From assembly GCA_030407085.1 (NCBI GenBank), contig CM059585.1:98054501-98118500 (forward strand): a DNA stretch of 64,000 nucleotides. The letters are read 5' to 3'. Source of the stretch: Trichopria drosophilae. Lineage: Eukaryota > Arthropoda > Insecta > Hymenoptera > Diapriidae. A program made the translations under genes and the position numbers. The stretch's first letter is position 1. Each line of letters starts with the position of its first letter. This document shows positions 1 through 11,554 of the stretch, one piece after another. The notes below the pieces were generated by a model. That model was not told the DNA's origin, ran no database searches, and worked only from the letters and a program-made list of their open reading frames with translations.

Positions 1-174
1 TATGAAACGGAAATGTACTGTATCGAGAAGAAAGGAGAGTCGCGAGTATCATCTGCCCTAGCGGCAGTAATATGAACTACTCTCATCCAAGGCAAAGAAT
101 TCACCTACCAGGATTTTAACCAACACACATAAATAACATGATGCGTTTCTTGATCGAAAATTGCATGCAACTAC

Positions 175-530
175 ATTTGATTGAGAGTCGAATATACTCG
201 ACTGCAAAAAGTCGACTTTGAGTCAACTATGAAAAGTCGATAACTCGACTGTTAGATTACATACTATAAGACTAAAGTCGACTACCGTATGGACTATTGA
301 CAGATTTTAGTCAACTTTATGTCGACTGAATAAAGTTGACTACAAGTCGACTGCCACATGATTGACGAAAAAACCAATGAAAGTCGTCGCAAAAGTATTC
401 CTTCCCACACCAACAAAAGTCGATTAAAAATCAACTTTCACAGTCAACGTTCGACAAATGCCCGGGTAAAAGTCGTCTTCTCAGTGAACTATAGTCGACT
501 ATCAGTCAACCTTGATTGTATGGGTTAAAT
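175..530. repeat. Cluster of AGTCGACT / AGTCAACT words
   Basis: Within about 350 bp the words GTCGACT, AGTCAACT and their complements recur more than a dozen times, at irregular spacing and in both orientations. GTCGAC is itself palindromic, so the block has high potential for local self-pairing. There is no clean repeat unit and no ORF. It could be a decayed short-unit satellite or the subterminal repeats of a lost transposon. Confidence 0.5.
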
Positions 531-540
531 CCAATTACGT

Positions 541-1970
541 TTGTCGCCGTTAGGTGCGTTCGCGATGCTCGTAGGTCTAATGTGTTCTCTATCGCGGCTA
601 TTTAAACATCGCGTTTTTATTCTTACTTCCGACTGTCTATTCGAGAGGAACTACACATATGGATATTGCATCTCAAACCTACGTTATATAATTTAGTTAG
701 TAGTAATCGGTAGTTTACAAAGGCTACATAAAAAAAAGCGCCTATACTACTACAGGTTGACCATCTAGTGCTTTATAGACCTTTTATAGCAGTATTGTAA
801 TTGGATCCATAGTTGATTTTTTATTTCTAAAACCGAATTGAGCCTTGTCTAATACATTTTCCGAAACATCAACTTACACAATTTGATAGTAATTCGCCGC
901 AAAGGCAGTAAATAAACGAGTGCAAAATTGTGTTGAGTCCTGTCCCCACAGGAAAAAGTATTCGTGAAAATGTCAGTTGGCCGCTTTCGCCAAGAGCCTA
1001 CACAAGTAAATATGTTGAAAATATTTTTATATCATTTAAAAAAACTATAATACTTTTCTATTGAAATTACTTCATGAGAGAATTTTGTTAGACAGCATCG
1101 TAATAATTTTTAAACATAAATTTAGGATCACTTCGAAATATTAAATATGTTAGAACAAATAATGTACTTTAAACAGAGAGTAGCTGATAGAACTTGCACA
1201 ACAATTAGAAAACAATAACAATTTTACACATAAACATGCTAGAAAATAAATCTTACATTGATAACCTGAAATCCCAAGGAACACATCGAATACGTCATAT
1301 TGAATATTTCAACTAGTAACAGCAATCTAAAGAAGCGTTCTATCACATCAATAGTCCTGAAATATTAAAAGTATTTAGTATACTACAATATGTTCTGATA
1401 TGAAGACACTGAGCGTCATCGAATATAAAATTCAATTAACATTCAAAAACTATGTGTACAACAAAAAACACATGACAACTCTAAAAAAAGGTAACTTCTG
1501 ACTTTTTTCGTCAATCATTTACTTAATCTACTACATTATATGTGGTATCGCTGGAGTTCTGAGTCTATTGTGGAGACACCCGCGTCGTGAGAGTCTAATC
1601 GTCTCACAAAAGGAGCGGTTGGCTCTGATTTCAACAACAGATTTTCACACAGAACTATAATTTCTATATCCACTTAAAAACTTACGAGCAATATCAAAAC
1701 GATAGTCGGATTCATTTTTATTGCATGTTTAACGATAGAAAATCATTTTTAATACGTTTAATCTGAAAAAGCCATCTGTTCATATTTAATGCAGAAGATT
1801 GTATGAAATATTTTGATGGTCCGTGTTTCAATAATGTACCAGGTAATTTATATTTTTATGGATAAAATCGTAACAGATTTTAAAAAACCGCATGAAGGAT
1901 ACATTATGTATCTGAAATCTGGTTTCATCAATATTTGAAATTTACTCCAGATAAGTATTGGCTGATAGAT
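541..1970. other. AT-rich DNA, no gene seen
   Basis: No ORF with recognisable similarity was found on either strand. I looked here for the missing 3' exons of the odorant-receptor gene, which lies to the right on the minus strand, and found none that I could recognise. They may lie beyond the left edge or may have been lost. Confidence 0.5.

Positions 1971-1973
<3 letters not shown>

Positions 1974-2003
<30 letters not shown>
1974..2003. repeat. (TA)n microsatellite
   Basis: About 15 uninterrupted TA dinucleotides directly abut the left end of the foldback element at 2004. The same TA target sequence sits at its right end but is not expanded there. Confidence 0.9.
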
Positions 2004-2007
<4 letters not shown>

Positions 2008-2718
2008 GGTGTACGAAAAGTCCCGGGACAGTTGAATAACTTTCGAAAGAATAAAAATTTCAAAAATCGCCGAAACACGTGATTCGATTTTTCAAACAAG
2101 CTATCTTTTGAGGGGGGGTTTCGGCCCCCCAACCTCAAGGGGGGCGGGGGGCACGAGGGGGGCCAAAAATCTTAAATGGCAATATGGTTTGAGTGGGGGC
2201 TCATTTGAAAGGTATTTTCGAGATGAATTCAGATCACTGGTCATAGAGGGCGCTGCAATCATTTTTCGCAGAGATTTTTGACTTTTTCAGATCTTAGACG
2301 TACTAACGTTTGAAAAAATGAAAATTTCGAAGTCGCCGAATCGTGTAATTCAATATTCTTAAAAAACTTAAAATCGTGTAAAACAATATTCTTAAACGGG
2401 TGTCAACCCGTTTCTGAACGTTACATTGAAAACCTCTTTTACTTGTATCTCTCCGAAAAATGATCGCAGCGCCCTCTATGACCAGTGATCTGAATTCGTC
2501 TCGAAAATACCTTTCAAATGAGCCCCCACTCAAACCATGTTGCCATTTAAGATTTTTGGCCCCCCTCGTGCCCCCCGCCCCCCTTGAGGTTGGGGGGCCG
2601 AAACCCCCCCTCAAAAGATAGCTTGTTTGAAAAATCGAATCACGTGTTTCGGCGATTTTTGAAATTTTTATTCTTTTGAAAGTTATTCAACCGTCCCGGG
2701 ACTTTTCGTACACCCTGT
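2004..2718. mobile_element. Foldback DNA element with about 270-bp terminal inverted repeats
   Basis: The left end ACAGGGTGTACGAAAAGTCC is repeated inverted at the right end, which finishes in ACACCCTGT. The two arms (about 2004-2275 and 2455-2718) match over almost their whole length, including G-rich and C-rich tracts, and the centre is short and AT-rich. Both ends abut TA. ACAGGGTGT ends are common among small insect repeats. The pairing may extend outside the element: GATTCGATATA on the left mirrors TATATCGAATC on the right, so the true ends could lie about 12 bp further out on each side, with the (TA)n expanded in one arm only. Minus-strand ORFs inside are artefacts of the repeat. No transposase is present, so it is non-autonomous. 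Confidence 0.85.
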
Positions 2719-2884
2719 ATATCGAATCCCTTTATTACTCTTTTAAACACTTCAAGCAGAAATAACCGCTACAAAAGAATTAAAATACAATCCGTTATGG
2801 AGAACAATGGAAAACAAAGTGAAAGTTTACTGTTTTCTAGAGTTGTCCATATGTATATGTACATAAATAACAAAGTTTATTTAC

Positions 2885-3392
2885 TTAATAATATGCACGT
2901 GGTTATTAACGATATCCCCGATATCTTTGTCTAGCTCTTTCGACGAACTTAACCATCTGGTTTCGTGTCCATCTTGCGATCCCCATGGAACTTGTAGATT
3001 ATTAATTTTCATCGACAAAATTTCGAGTTGTCCACAAATGTGGCATACCAGACAAACGAAAAAAATGGCCGTTCCAAAGAAACATGAAAACATAATGATA
3101 CCGCATAGAAACTGCGAAAGGAAAGCCAATTGGAAAACCGGCGTTTTCGAAATATCAAACGGATAAACTGTTTGTATCGGCAGATGTCGAAATTCGTGGT
3201 CAGTAATGTTGTTAATTTTTCTTAAAACAATTCCTAACGTAGGACCAAGGTATATTCCAAGGGAGACCGAAATTAAAAAAACGGAGCTGCTTATTGTAAT
3301 CATCTGTCCTCGCCTTGCAGCTCTTAGCATGATGTCACGTTCCCAATCAAATTTATTCCTACACCAGTCTCGCATGATGATCACTATAATTT
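2885..3392 (-). CDS. Odorant receptor (7tm_6), exon 2
   Basis: Insect odorant receptors are seven-transmembrane subunits that form ligand-gated cation channels with Orco in sensory-neuron dendrites. This exon encodes about 170 residues: a DWER..IM.RAARRGQMI stretch, a hydrophobic segment (TM3), an extracellular loop with LPIQTVYPFDISKTPVF, a long hydrophobic segment with LSQFLCGIIMF (TM4), then CGQLEILSMKINNL and a charged intracellular region ending near HVHIIK. These are typical of the first half of 7tm_6 proteins. The acceptor is TTTGCAG at 3393-3399 and the donor is GTAAAT at 2884. Its entering phase (1) matches the donor of the upstream exon at 6839, giving one joint reading frame. The C-terminal exons (TM5-7, normally about 120 more residues) are not visible, so the gene is partial or broken. 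Confidence 0.85.
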
Positions 3393-4900
3393 CTGCAAAT
3401 TCTTAAATGTAATATTATTTCTTAATTTGAAGCATAAATGAATATTTTCTTCTATATAATTATTATGTACATTCGTTTTTCATGATTAAAAGTATATTCA
3501 GATTTCCAAGTAGAAAACATGTAAAACATTTGTACCTGTCACAATATAAAACTTTTGTAATGTTATTACCAAAAGAAAAAGAATCGTCTTTTCACTTCCC
3601 ACTATTTATTTTGTATACATGTACTCCAAAATCCAGTCAAATCAAACATTAACCCTACCATATAGAAATCTCAGTATCAGGAAATCGGAGTGAATTCAAT
3701 TCTACACTCAAATCAATTCGAAGTCAGAAGTTGCCGATCGCGTCGAGATTTTGACATACTTCAGGTTATGTACTCAAAAAACGTGTTTTATTACTATTTT
3801 TGAGGTTATGTACAGAATACACAACATTTTTAGGAGTTTTTCCTTTCGTTGGATCGTACAGTACTACTCTTTCTCTTTATGAGAGGAATTCCATTAAGAC
3901 TTATTTTCATCACGATAAGCCAATTTGAAATTACGATATACATGTAAATAAATTTACTTTGAAATGCCTTCGAGAACAAGCTCAAGGTCAAATTCAGTGA
4001 CATTAAACCTGTATAAATATAAACGACTATATAAAATTTGGATATTTATAACTATAAACACGTTTCAATGTTGTGACTGCTTTTTGAAAACTTTTTTATT
4101 GTTTATTTAGCCAGGTTGAACCCGCCTTCTTGAATTCAAAAATTGTAATATCTTGACTTCAAATTCGTATTCGGCAACGCCAAACATCCCCAGTACATGT
4201 TTTTAAATAAAGATATCCAGTAAAAAATATCTGCTTCAAAGTATTTAAAGCATATGCTCATGAAAATAATGGGATATATCTCGTAATTTCAAAAGTGCCG
4301 TAACTTTAAACAAAAATCATAGGTGATCGAATAAATGCTCATTTTGAAGGGTAAGGGTAGTACTAAAAGTTGCAAATATTACAGAAGGCCAACAAAAATT
4401 GTTGCATCCTGTACGTAACCTCAAATTTTTCAAAATCGGTACGTGATGGACCTATTCTGACTTCGGATTCGGATTCTACGTACAAAATTGCGTCGGAAAT
4501 AACCTACAGCTTTCCAAAAACACCCAAGACCCTCATTTTTGTGGATCTGTGAAATCGACCGGTTAATAAACAATTCTTTTAATCTGGAGATCAATGTGGT
4601 GAAGTTGAAATCGACCTTGCCGGTGTCGCATGATACAAATTGAAGATACACAATAGAGATGATGATAATATAGCATGGTTCAAAGAAGTTGAGGTTTAGG
4701 TTTGACAATTCGCGTTTATCACATCTCGTGGTGGAGAAATCCATACTTAAATATGCATTAAGCATTTTGCGTTGTGTATTCAATCTGTTGTTGTCTTACC
4801 AGAGATCAACAGTTACATCTTTAATGTTTACCTCTAGAGAAAGAAGAATATTCGGTAGACCTATTTACTTAGGCATTCAGCGATTCATTTTTTTTTACGA
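3393..4900. other. Odorant-receptor intron, left part
   Basis: This is AT-rich sequence within the intron between the two odorant-receptor exons. The stretch at about 4090-4560 resembles low-complexity dispersed insect repeats, with phrases such as TCGTAATTTCAAAAGTGCC, and shows no coding signal. The ORFs here are short, overlap on opposite strands and match nothing I know. Confidence 0.5.
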
Positions 4901-4904
4901 TCCG

Positions 4905-5235
4905 ACGAACAAGACGGTAGAAGATCCTTTTGGAGGATGGGATATGGATGTTCTCTGTTAGAGAGACAGATGCAGATGTCCCTCTTGGAAAAAAAGTGGG
5001 AAATTCCCTCTTAAAGAAAAAGTAGCAGTACTTCCTCTTGGAAGAAGGGAAGATAGAAGCTCTTTCTTGGAGAGACAGATGCAGATATTCCCTTGGAGTA
5101 GGAAAGGTCAGATACACTCTCTTGGAGAGAGACGGCGGAAATTCCTCTTCAAGGAAAAGACAAAGACGTTTCTGTTTGGTAGGTTTGGTAGGATAGATAC
5201 AGGGATTCCTCTTGAAGGTAAAAGACCGGACGTTC
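4905..5235. repeat. Degenerate minisatellite, roughly 35-70-bp unit
   Basis: The phrase TTCCTCTTGGA(G)AGA(C/A)AGATGCAGAT and variants recur about seven times (for example near 4960, 5030, 5070, 5120, 5145 and 5205). This explains the 126-codon minus-strand ORF over the block, whose translation is itself an irregular repeat. It lies inside the odorant-receptor intron. Confidence 0.7.
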
Positions 5236-5259
5236 AAATATGACTTCACATAAATTTCA

Positions 5260-6738
5260 ATTTCGAAGTTTAGAGACGTGAATAGTTACTTTGAAACAAT
5301 CCACTCTACACGGTTCAATTCGACACCGCGGCAGAAACGTTGGATTCATCTTACGGATAAGTAATTGATCACCAGTCTCCTTCTATAAAATAAAGACGCG
5401 TTTTTCAGTTTCGCCAAAGTGTTTTATTAATTGTCTGATATCTCCCATTAGTAACACCAGGAACCACTAAAAAACGAACACTTCCTCATTTATGATTCTG
5501 ACGACAATGTCACATATGGTGAAGGGTATGTTCTGGTTTTTATCACGCAAAACAGGTTGATTTCGGGAATAACACCTGGTACCTTGATGGAACATTGAAA
5601 GAATCGCTTACATTTTTATGTAATACAGTCATACCCCCGTTAACAAATAAGGCCGGGACAACACAAGGCATTTAAATTTCCTAAGGGTTTGAAGTGGGTA
5701 TACCGACGGAAGAGAAATTATTCATTAACGGAAACGTCTGCATATTCTAAAGCGAAGTATTCGTTAAAGGGGGTTCGAATGAACCGTTATCGGATCACAT
5801 CTCTTTAGCTTTCCCTTTTATATTTGTAATCTCATCCCAGCGAAGGAAAGTAACTAATATGAGGCGCATTGAAAGTGATTGATTCTACGGTTACCAAATT
5901 TGGACTTCATCATTAAAGAACCATTCGATTTTGATCAAAAACTTCCGAACATTTCGATTCCAAAAAGTTTTATGTCGCAGACAAATGAATAAATGGAACT
6001 ACACCTTACAGCTTAGATATGACGTAAAAATAATACTCAAATATCCAAAAATATAAGGAGTTATGAAACTTATTCGACCTCGGTTATTTATTGAAAGCGT
6101 GTATAGGTTAATATGTTGTATTTCAAAAAGTGAAACCCTTGACAATCTTGGGCGTTCCGTATGTGCATTTTGCTTTTGGATATGAAACTTAGGATACTTT
6201 TTTAAGGGGAGTAAATCCCACCCTAAAACAATAGCTTGATGAAAGTATAATTGAAGGCTAATTGATTGTACTAATTTTAACCTGTAACCTGATACCAGAG
6301 CAAAAATCGTAGTCAAACGAAAGCGCTGGGTTTGGGTAGTTATAACTCTCATTGCCAAATAAGTTATTAAAAATTAGAAGTATGCTTTGCAAGTTAATGA
6401 CAAAAGAGAAACCGTAATATCGCTTGGTACAGTGATTGAACTTACAATAGCATTAAGGTCTTTTTTAAGGGTACTTCCGCAGGAGCCTATTTGCATTGGG
6501 CAAGGCATATTAAGCAATTCCCTTTCTTCAAATATGTTTTAAGCTATTAAGTAAGCTATACATATGTGCACTCCAACTTCACTTATGAGTATTATGTTAG
6601 TTGACTCCTCAAATTTATATGAAAGGTATCTATTCCAATATTTTCATATCAAATTTGCATAATTTAGAATTGATTAGATTTTGGAATACATACGAAAATA
6701 TCAGGAGAAGTCAATAAACTACCGAAATCTACAAGTAT
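5260..6738. other. Odorant-receptor intron, right part
   Basis: AT-rich intronic sequence with no recognisable gene. The 119-codon minus-strand ORF at 5999-6358 resembles no family I know and has no splice-site context that would join it to the receptor exons, which already fit each other in phase. Confidence 0.5.
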
Positions 6739-6838
6739 AATCATGTACAACGACGTAGCAATATTGCTATTAAAACCCAACAATCATTAAATATCAGAGA
6801 CGTAAATAACACAGAAAATTGTAAAAATCCAAAGTTAC

Positions 6839-7142
6839 TTTCTTTGCTCTGCCAATATATAATGAGTTTGATTGTTGTAGTCGCAGTTACGACGAATATA
6901 TTATCGAGGACGAGTGATAGATTATTGATAACCAGAACCAGCGCCCACAATTCGGGTATTAACAGACATACCGATAAAAACACGATCAAAAACGGTGTTT
7001 GTATGTATTTACGAAAATACGCTCTATATTCCGGCCAGATGCCAAGAATTGAAAAGCATGTTCGATTCAGTCCGAAAGCTCGTTCAAAATCTGCAAATAA
7101 AATTATCGAAATATATTTTGTTCTACAAATTACATATGCCAC
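6839..7142 (-). CDS. Odorant receptor (7tm_6), exon 1
   Basis: Encodes about 101 residues of a receptor N-terminus. A short cytoplasmic segment contains FGLNRTCFSILGIWPEYR, matching the usual 'L..lGlWP' pattern. Two hydrophobic segments follow: residues about 52-72 (TM1) and 75-96 (TM2, with NNLSLVLDNIF). The exon ends at 6839 in phase 1 before a GTAACT donor, and this phase fits the acceptor at 3393. The start is uncertain. The ORF can begin at the ATG at 7142, but TTATTTGCAG about 55 bp further in is a good splice acceptor just before DFERAFGLNR, so a short upstream first exon is possible. The intron to exon 2 is about 3.45 kb. Orientation and phase support one gene rather than two fragments. 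Confidence 0.8.
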
Positions 7143-7261
7143 GTTTCAATTTTTTATTTTGCTATTTTAGCATAGTAACGATACTATATGAAGTAAAAAA
7201 TGACGTCGTATATGACATAAATATCGTCGTAAATAAAAATCCAATTTTTTAAACCATTGTC

Positions 7262-7445
7262 TTTTATTACGAATTTAACGAGTTTGTCGGTGCTTTTCGA
7301 CATTTTGGTCGAATTTTATTGGAAACCAAACGTCTGCTGGATAAAAAACAATTTTGAAAAATTGCTACCCGGCCACGGATCGAACTCACGACCTGTACGA
7401 TTTTATATATCCAGAACGCTACCGCTAGAACTATGAAACCGAAAA
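7262..7445 (-). mobile_element. tRNA-derived SINE, copy A
   Basis: On the minus strand a tRNA-like head carries an A-box-like TAGCGGTAGCGTTCTGG and a B box GAGTTCGATCC, the internal RNA polymerase III promoter, followed by a non-tRNA body. The sequence GGCCGGGTAGCAAT just after the B box is shared exactly with copy B at 7650-7860. It has no clean cloverleaf or intact anticodon arm, so it is a SINE and not a working tRNA. The 66-codon minus-strand ORF over it is meaningless. Confidence 0.7.
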
Positions 7446-7649
7446 CATCATCAGCAGGAATGCACACAACCTCGTATTTTTGACATGATGTAAAAAGTCA
7501 GGAATGTGAAACTGTTCCTAATCATCTGGTAATGTTTATCTTATATGTAGTACTTTAATGAAATCTGTATTAATTGTTAAATAATAAATGGAACATTTTG
7601 CAAGGTATTTTTCAGCGGGTTTTTTGTTATGTATTGTCACTAAAAGTGT

Positions 7650-7860
7650 TCTGGATTAATAATATCTGCTAGTATCTTAGTCGGTAGTGTGCAGAGCTGT
7701 GAAGTTGTAAGCCGCGAGTTCGATCTCCGGCCGGGTAGCAATGTTTCGAAATTGTTTTTCAAAAAACTCGAAAAACAACTAGAAACCCTTTTAATTCGTA
7801 CATCAATTAAAAATATTTATAAAAAAATTAATTTTCATTTAATTAATTTAGGGCGCTATT
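7650..7860 (+). mobile_element. tRNA-derived SINE, copy B
   Basis: A plus-strand copy of the same family. The A-box-like segment is TAGTCGGTAGTGTGCAGAGC near 7679 and the B box is GAGTTCGATCTCC near 7717. The shared body GGCCGGGTAGCAAT follows, then TTTCGAAATTGTTTTT, which matches copy A with one or two changes. The 3' part is AT-rich. Copies A and B face each other as an inverted pair about 230 bp apart. Confidence 0.7.
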
Positions 7861-7869
7861 TACGACGTT

Positions 7870-10800
7870 AGATATGAAGTCATTTATTATTTTCTTGTTA
7901 TAATAGTTAATACTTTAATACCATAATAACTTTTGACACCTTAACCTTTATAATAAACTGACCGACCAAACAGTTGTCCTCTTAGATTTAATTGCTTTAA
8001 AAAAATGAAAATAAATAATAATCGAATTTTGTATAACCCAGTTTGTTTACTCTTCTTTCATTTAGAAACACTCTCCAACAACAAAAGGAAAAAAGTAGAA
8101 ACTATAGTAGGTATAAGCACCTTACATATTTTGCGATGTACCTTCTTTTCCAATGTCACCACTTTGACCTATAGTTTCAATCATTTCTATCGAACTTCAT
8201 GGGATACGATTTTCCAGAATATTTTGGCGAGATATGAAATCCGCAGCAGTTATATTCTTACGTTTTTAAGGATTATTAGAAACTGTTGCTTTTTATTAAA
8301 ATTCGTTCTATAATTTTTAAAATGATGTTCTACAATGCCAAGCTTACTTACAATTTTTTATTTGCAATTGATACAACTGAGTTTTAGTGTATTATGTAAT
8401 TGGATGCGTTCGAATGCTTGTGCATTTAGCTTCTGTAAAGGCTGTAAATGCTTTATTGTGAAGCAAGGGACACTGTGATATCGTGTCTACCTATAGAAGT
8501 AAACGAATTGGATATTCATTGAATTGAGAAAAAAATCAATCGATAGGAAAAAGCTGTTTCGCTGAGGTAGTTCGTGGAATTCGTTCATATTTTATGACTA
8601 ACGCTTACAAGTCTCTTGGACTTTGTAAATTTTTTTGCAATACCATCTGTCATTATATATCTGTATGGAACTTTGCATTCTTGCCTTGTACTATCCGGCG
8701 TTTCGTTAGTGGCCCAGAAGTAGTCATCAGAGCATGTGTGCAAATTTATGGAACTTTTAACTCGCGTGATTACAAAGTACAACTACAAGAAGATTTGCAC
8801 TTCACTGGAAATTAGTCGCGATGAGATTTGAATTAGATATACGCATATGGATTCACGTTTTTTCTTCATGTGATTCCAGATACTTTAATGCCATTATCGA
8901 AATATGTAACCGCACGGACTATTTTTATTCATCTATTCCTAAATATTTTTCGCGCAAATAAGTCATTAAACTTGTTTTATAAACGGTATGTATCATAATG
9001 TAACAAATTTTAAAAAGGTAAGGTAGTATATAAAATTAATCAGTAGATGATATGGCGATACCATTTTGGAATTACAAACAATTAATCACGCACCAACGTG
9101 TTCCTATCTTATTTGATTATTATTTGTTAATTCTATAATATATAATAATAATAATATATTTCAGGTAAAATATATGTGGAGTTACCACTACATATTGCAA
9201 AAGTATGAATACATACTTGTCCTAACCTGATGGGAGCTTAACTAAAAATAATATAAATAAAACAAATATAAAATATAATAATATATAATAAATATAGTAA
9301 TATGGTGTGACGAGATCTATTTTACATGCACGGTTTAGTGACATTTGCAATACTAAAAAATACTACTTATATGTAACGCGAAGTTTCATTTTTACAATTT
9401 TGTAAATCGTTCATTTTCCCGAAAATACAATACTTTAATTATTTAATTTGTCGGTATAAGGATTTTGTTCAAATGTACAATATCCGGTGAGATCAACCAA
9501 CTGTTAATGTCGAACTTTAAATTTAATATACAAATAAATGTCATGTATCTTAAATTTAATATCGTCTATATAGAATTTCATGTATACTTCCGAAAAGGAA
9601 TTCTTGCCACCGCGTGGAAAATGCACTGAAAAAATTCAATTTAATGAACAGTAGCCCTAGCAGAAATTCGGTCTAATTATTGGTCAGTTTTTAGCTCATA
9701 AACTTGTATACTGGCCAGTTTGTGAGTAATAAAATGTGACCACTTGTTCATACAAAATGTAACGAAATCATGGATTGTTTTCGATAACTTTTTTAGATAA
9801 ACTACACGGAAAAAACGGGTTTGGTCGTACCGACCAAAGAAGTATGATAAATTAAAATATTGATAGGTCTACGATTGCTATTGTAAAGAGAACTTTGCAT
9901 ATGGGAATCCTTTCAACTGATAAATGGTTGTGTGAACCATATTGCATTGTCACTGCATATGGACGCAGTAACCATATCTATTCTTACGGGTGCCACATCA
10001 AAATCGTTAACCGATCATCTGGTTGCCATGGCCATTTTCAAATGCTTGGTATGTATCTCTAGTTCCGAACATAGGGCATCCTATGTTCTAAGATAGAGCG
10101 GTTCTGATTGGTCAATTCCAAGTTGAAGGTCTCTTCTCATTGGCCGAAAAAATGCTAGTGCCAATGCGATGTATCGATATTATTGGACATGACATTTCTT
10201 AATCTGAAGTTCAGTACGTCAAACTTTTGAAGATTAAAAATTATGTTTAAATCACATTTTTTATTTTCATCCTTTCTGCAGCTGTCAATTGAAGTGTGTT
10301 GACGAAATAATGTTCTATTCGCTAATGGCATTACTATTTTGTCAGATAAGTATCGACGTAATCATTTATTAAATATTTAAAAAATGTAGTTTTAAAAAAT
10401 CTGATACTTTGTGTTTGTTTTCTTAGACCATATCAGGCCAAATCAGTGGATCGCGGGGTTCTGGAACTGTGTGAAAAGTTAGATGTCCACCTACAATCAG
10501 CTGGCTGGGCCAGTGGCTGATGAGGTATCTGAAGATACAAAGTACGCACTCTACTGACCATTGGTGAATTACTACAATTCTAGTGTTATACACGGAGAGA
10601 ACTGTGAAAGGATGAAACTGTAGGTATTCCTTCGCCACTGTACTAAGATTTCGGAGCTGGTTCTGCACCATGTGTCGCGTGATATCAATCTAAGAAACCC
10701 ACAGTCTCAGACTGTGAAAACGCTTAGGATGAGACAGCAAAACTGCGATGCTTTCTTCGAGGCTTTCTCCCGCCTAAGTTTTACTTTTTAGACTAGGGCT

Positions 10801-10975
10801 CTCCTGGACTTTTTTGTAGGAAATGTCCTCCTCTACAAAAAAGGTTTAGTAAATTTTTGCTCCATCTTGCACCGTTTTCGATTCGGAAGCGATAGAACGA
10901 AGAACATCGAGTTTTTAAAACAAAAGATAAACATGGCGTCGGACGCTGAATACGATGTTTTTCAAGTCATATTTT
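7870..10975. other. AT-rich DNA without a recognised gene
   Basis: Short ORFs only (102 codons at most), none recognised. A dispersed repeat at 9595-9795 is listed separately. About 9120-9310 is almost pure A/T with ATAATAATA runs. Confidence 0.5.
9595..9795 (+). repeat. Dispersed repeat R1, copy 1
   Basis: Shares long ordered matches with 24118-24335 in the same orientation: AATGAACAGTA / AATGTACAGTA, CTAG.AGAAAT, TACTGGCCAGTTTGT, AGTAATAAAATGTG / AGTAGTAAAATGTG, and AAATCATGGATT.TTTTCGATA. The similarity looks like three quarters or more by eye. No coding potential; probably an old interspersed repeat. Confidence 0.7.
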
Positions 10976-10979
10976 AAAA

Positions 10980-11200
10980 ATTAAAAATGGCAAATCCAAA
11001 ATGGCGGATGGCTTTTAAAAAATCAAATGCAATTCGCTTGAAACACGTTATTCTGAAGTTTTTGGGGTCGTTGGTTACGAATAGGCAGTTAGTTTTTCGC
11101 AATTCAAAATGGCAGGTTCAATAAGGAGGGTTTCAAAGGGTGACTTTTGAAAAATTTAATGCACTTCGCTCGAAACTCGTCAGTTTAAGGTTTTTGTAGT
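10980..11200 (+). repeat. Degenerate 'GGGTCG(C/T)TG(A/G)TTACGAAT' repeat, two units
   Basis: AAAATGGCGGATGG, then CGCTTGAAACACGTTATTCTGAAG, then TTTGGGGTCGTTGGTTACGAATAG, then CAAAATGGCAGGTTC. The same unit occurs as a tandem array at 46940-47420. A partial copy in opposite orientation lies at 12022-12120, beyond the minisatellite, so the minisatellite is bracketed by inverted copies. Confidence 0.65.
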
Positions 11201-11554
11201 CTATGAAGTTGAATCTAACGTTGAATTGATATTGAAGAGGACTAAGCTTTCTTTGTCGCTGCTTTACATCTGTTTTGACTCTGCATAGGAAACAAAAGAC
11301 CTATCTGAAAACAATCAAAGTTTTAATGCATCGTTTAAGACATCTTATTTGAATCGTGGGCTTGCGAAAGTCATAAAATAAATGTATCTTTAGTGTTGAA
11401 AATCGCGAATTTATAAAAGATTTCAGCCTATATTCAAAAACCCTAAAAACAAAAAACTGTCAGCAGATCAGCATTTCATTGATTTCCATTCCATTGTACG
11501 TCTTATTTGAATCGTTTGCTCGCGAATGTGATAAAATAAAAGTATCTTGCCTTG

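Noticed and set aside
2303..2614. 103-codon minus-strand ORF
   Set aside because: It spans the right arm of the foldback element; a similar ORF in the left arm shows it is repeat-derived.
7366..7445. Functional tRNA gene
   Set aside because: A and B boxes are present, but no acceptor-stem pairing or clear anticodon arm can be formed, and the sequence continues into a shared SINE body.
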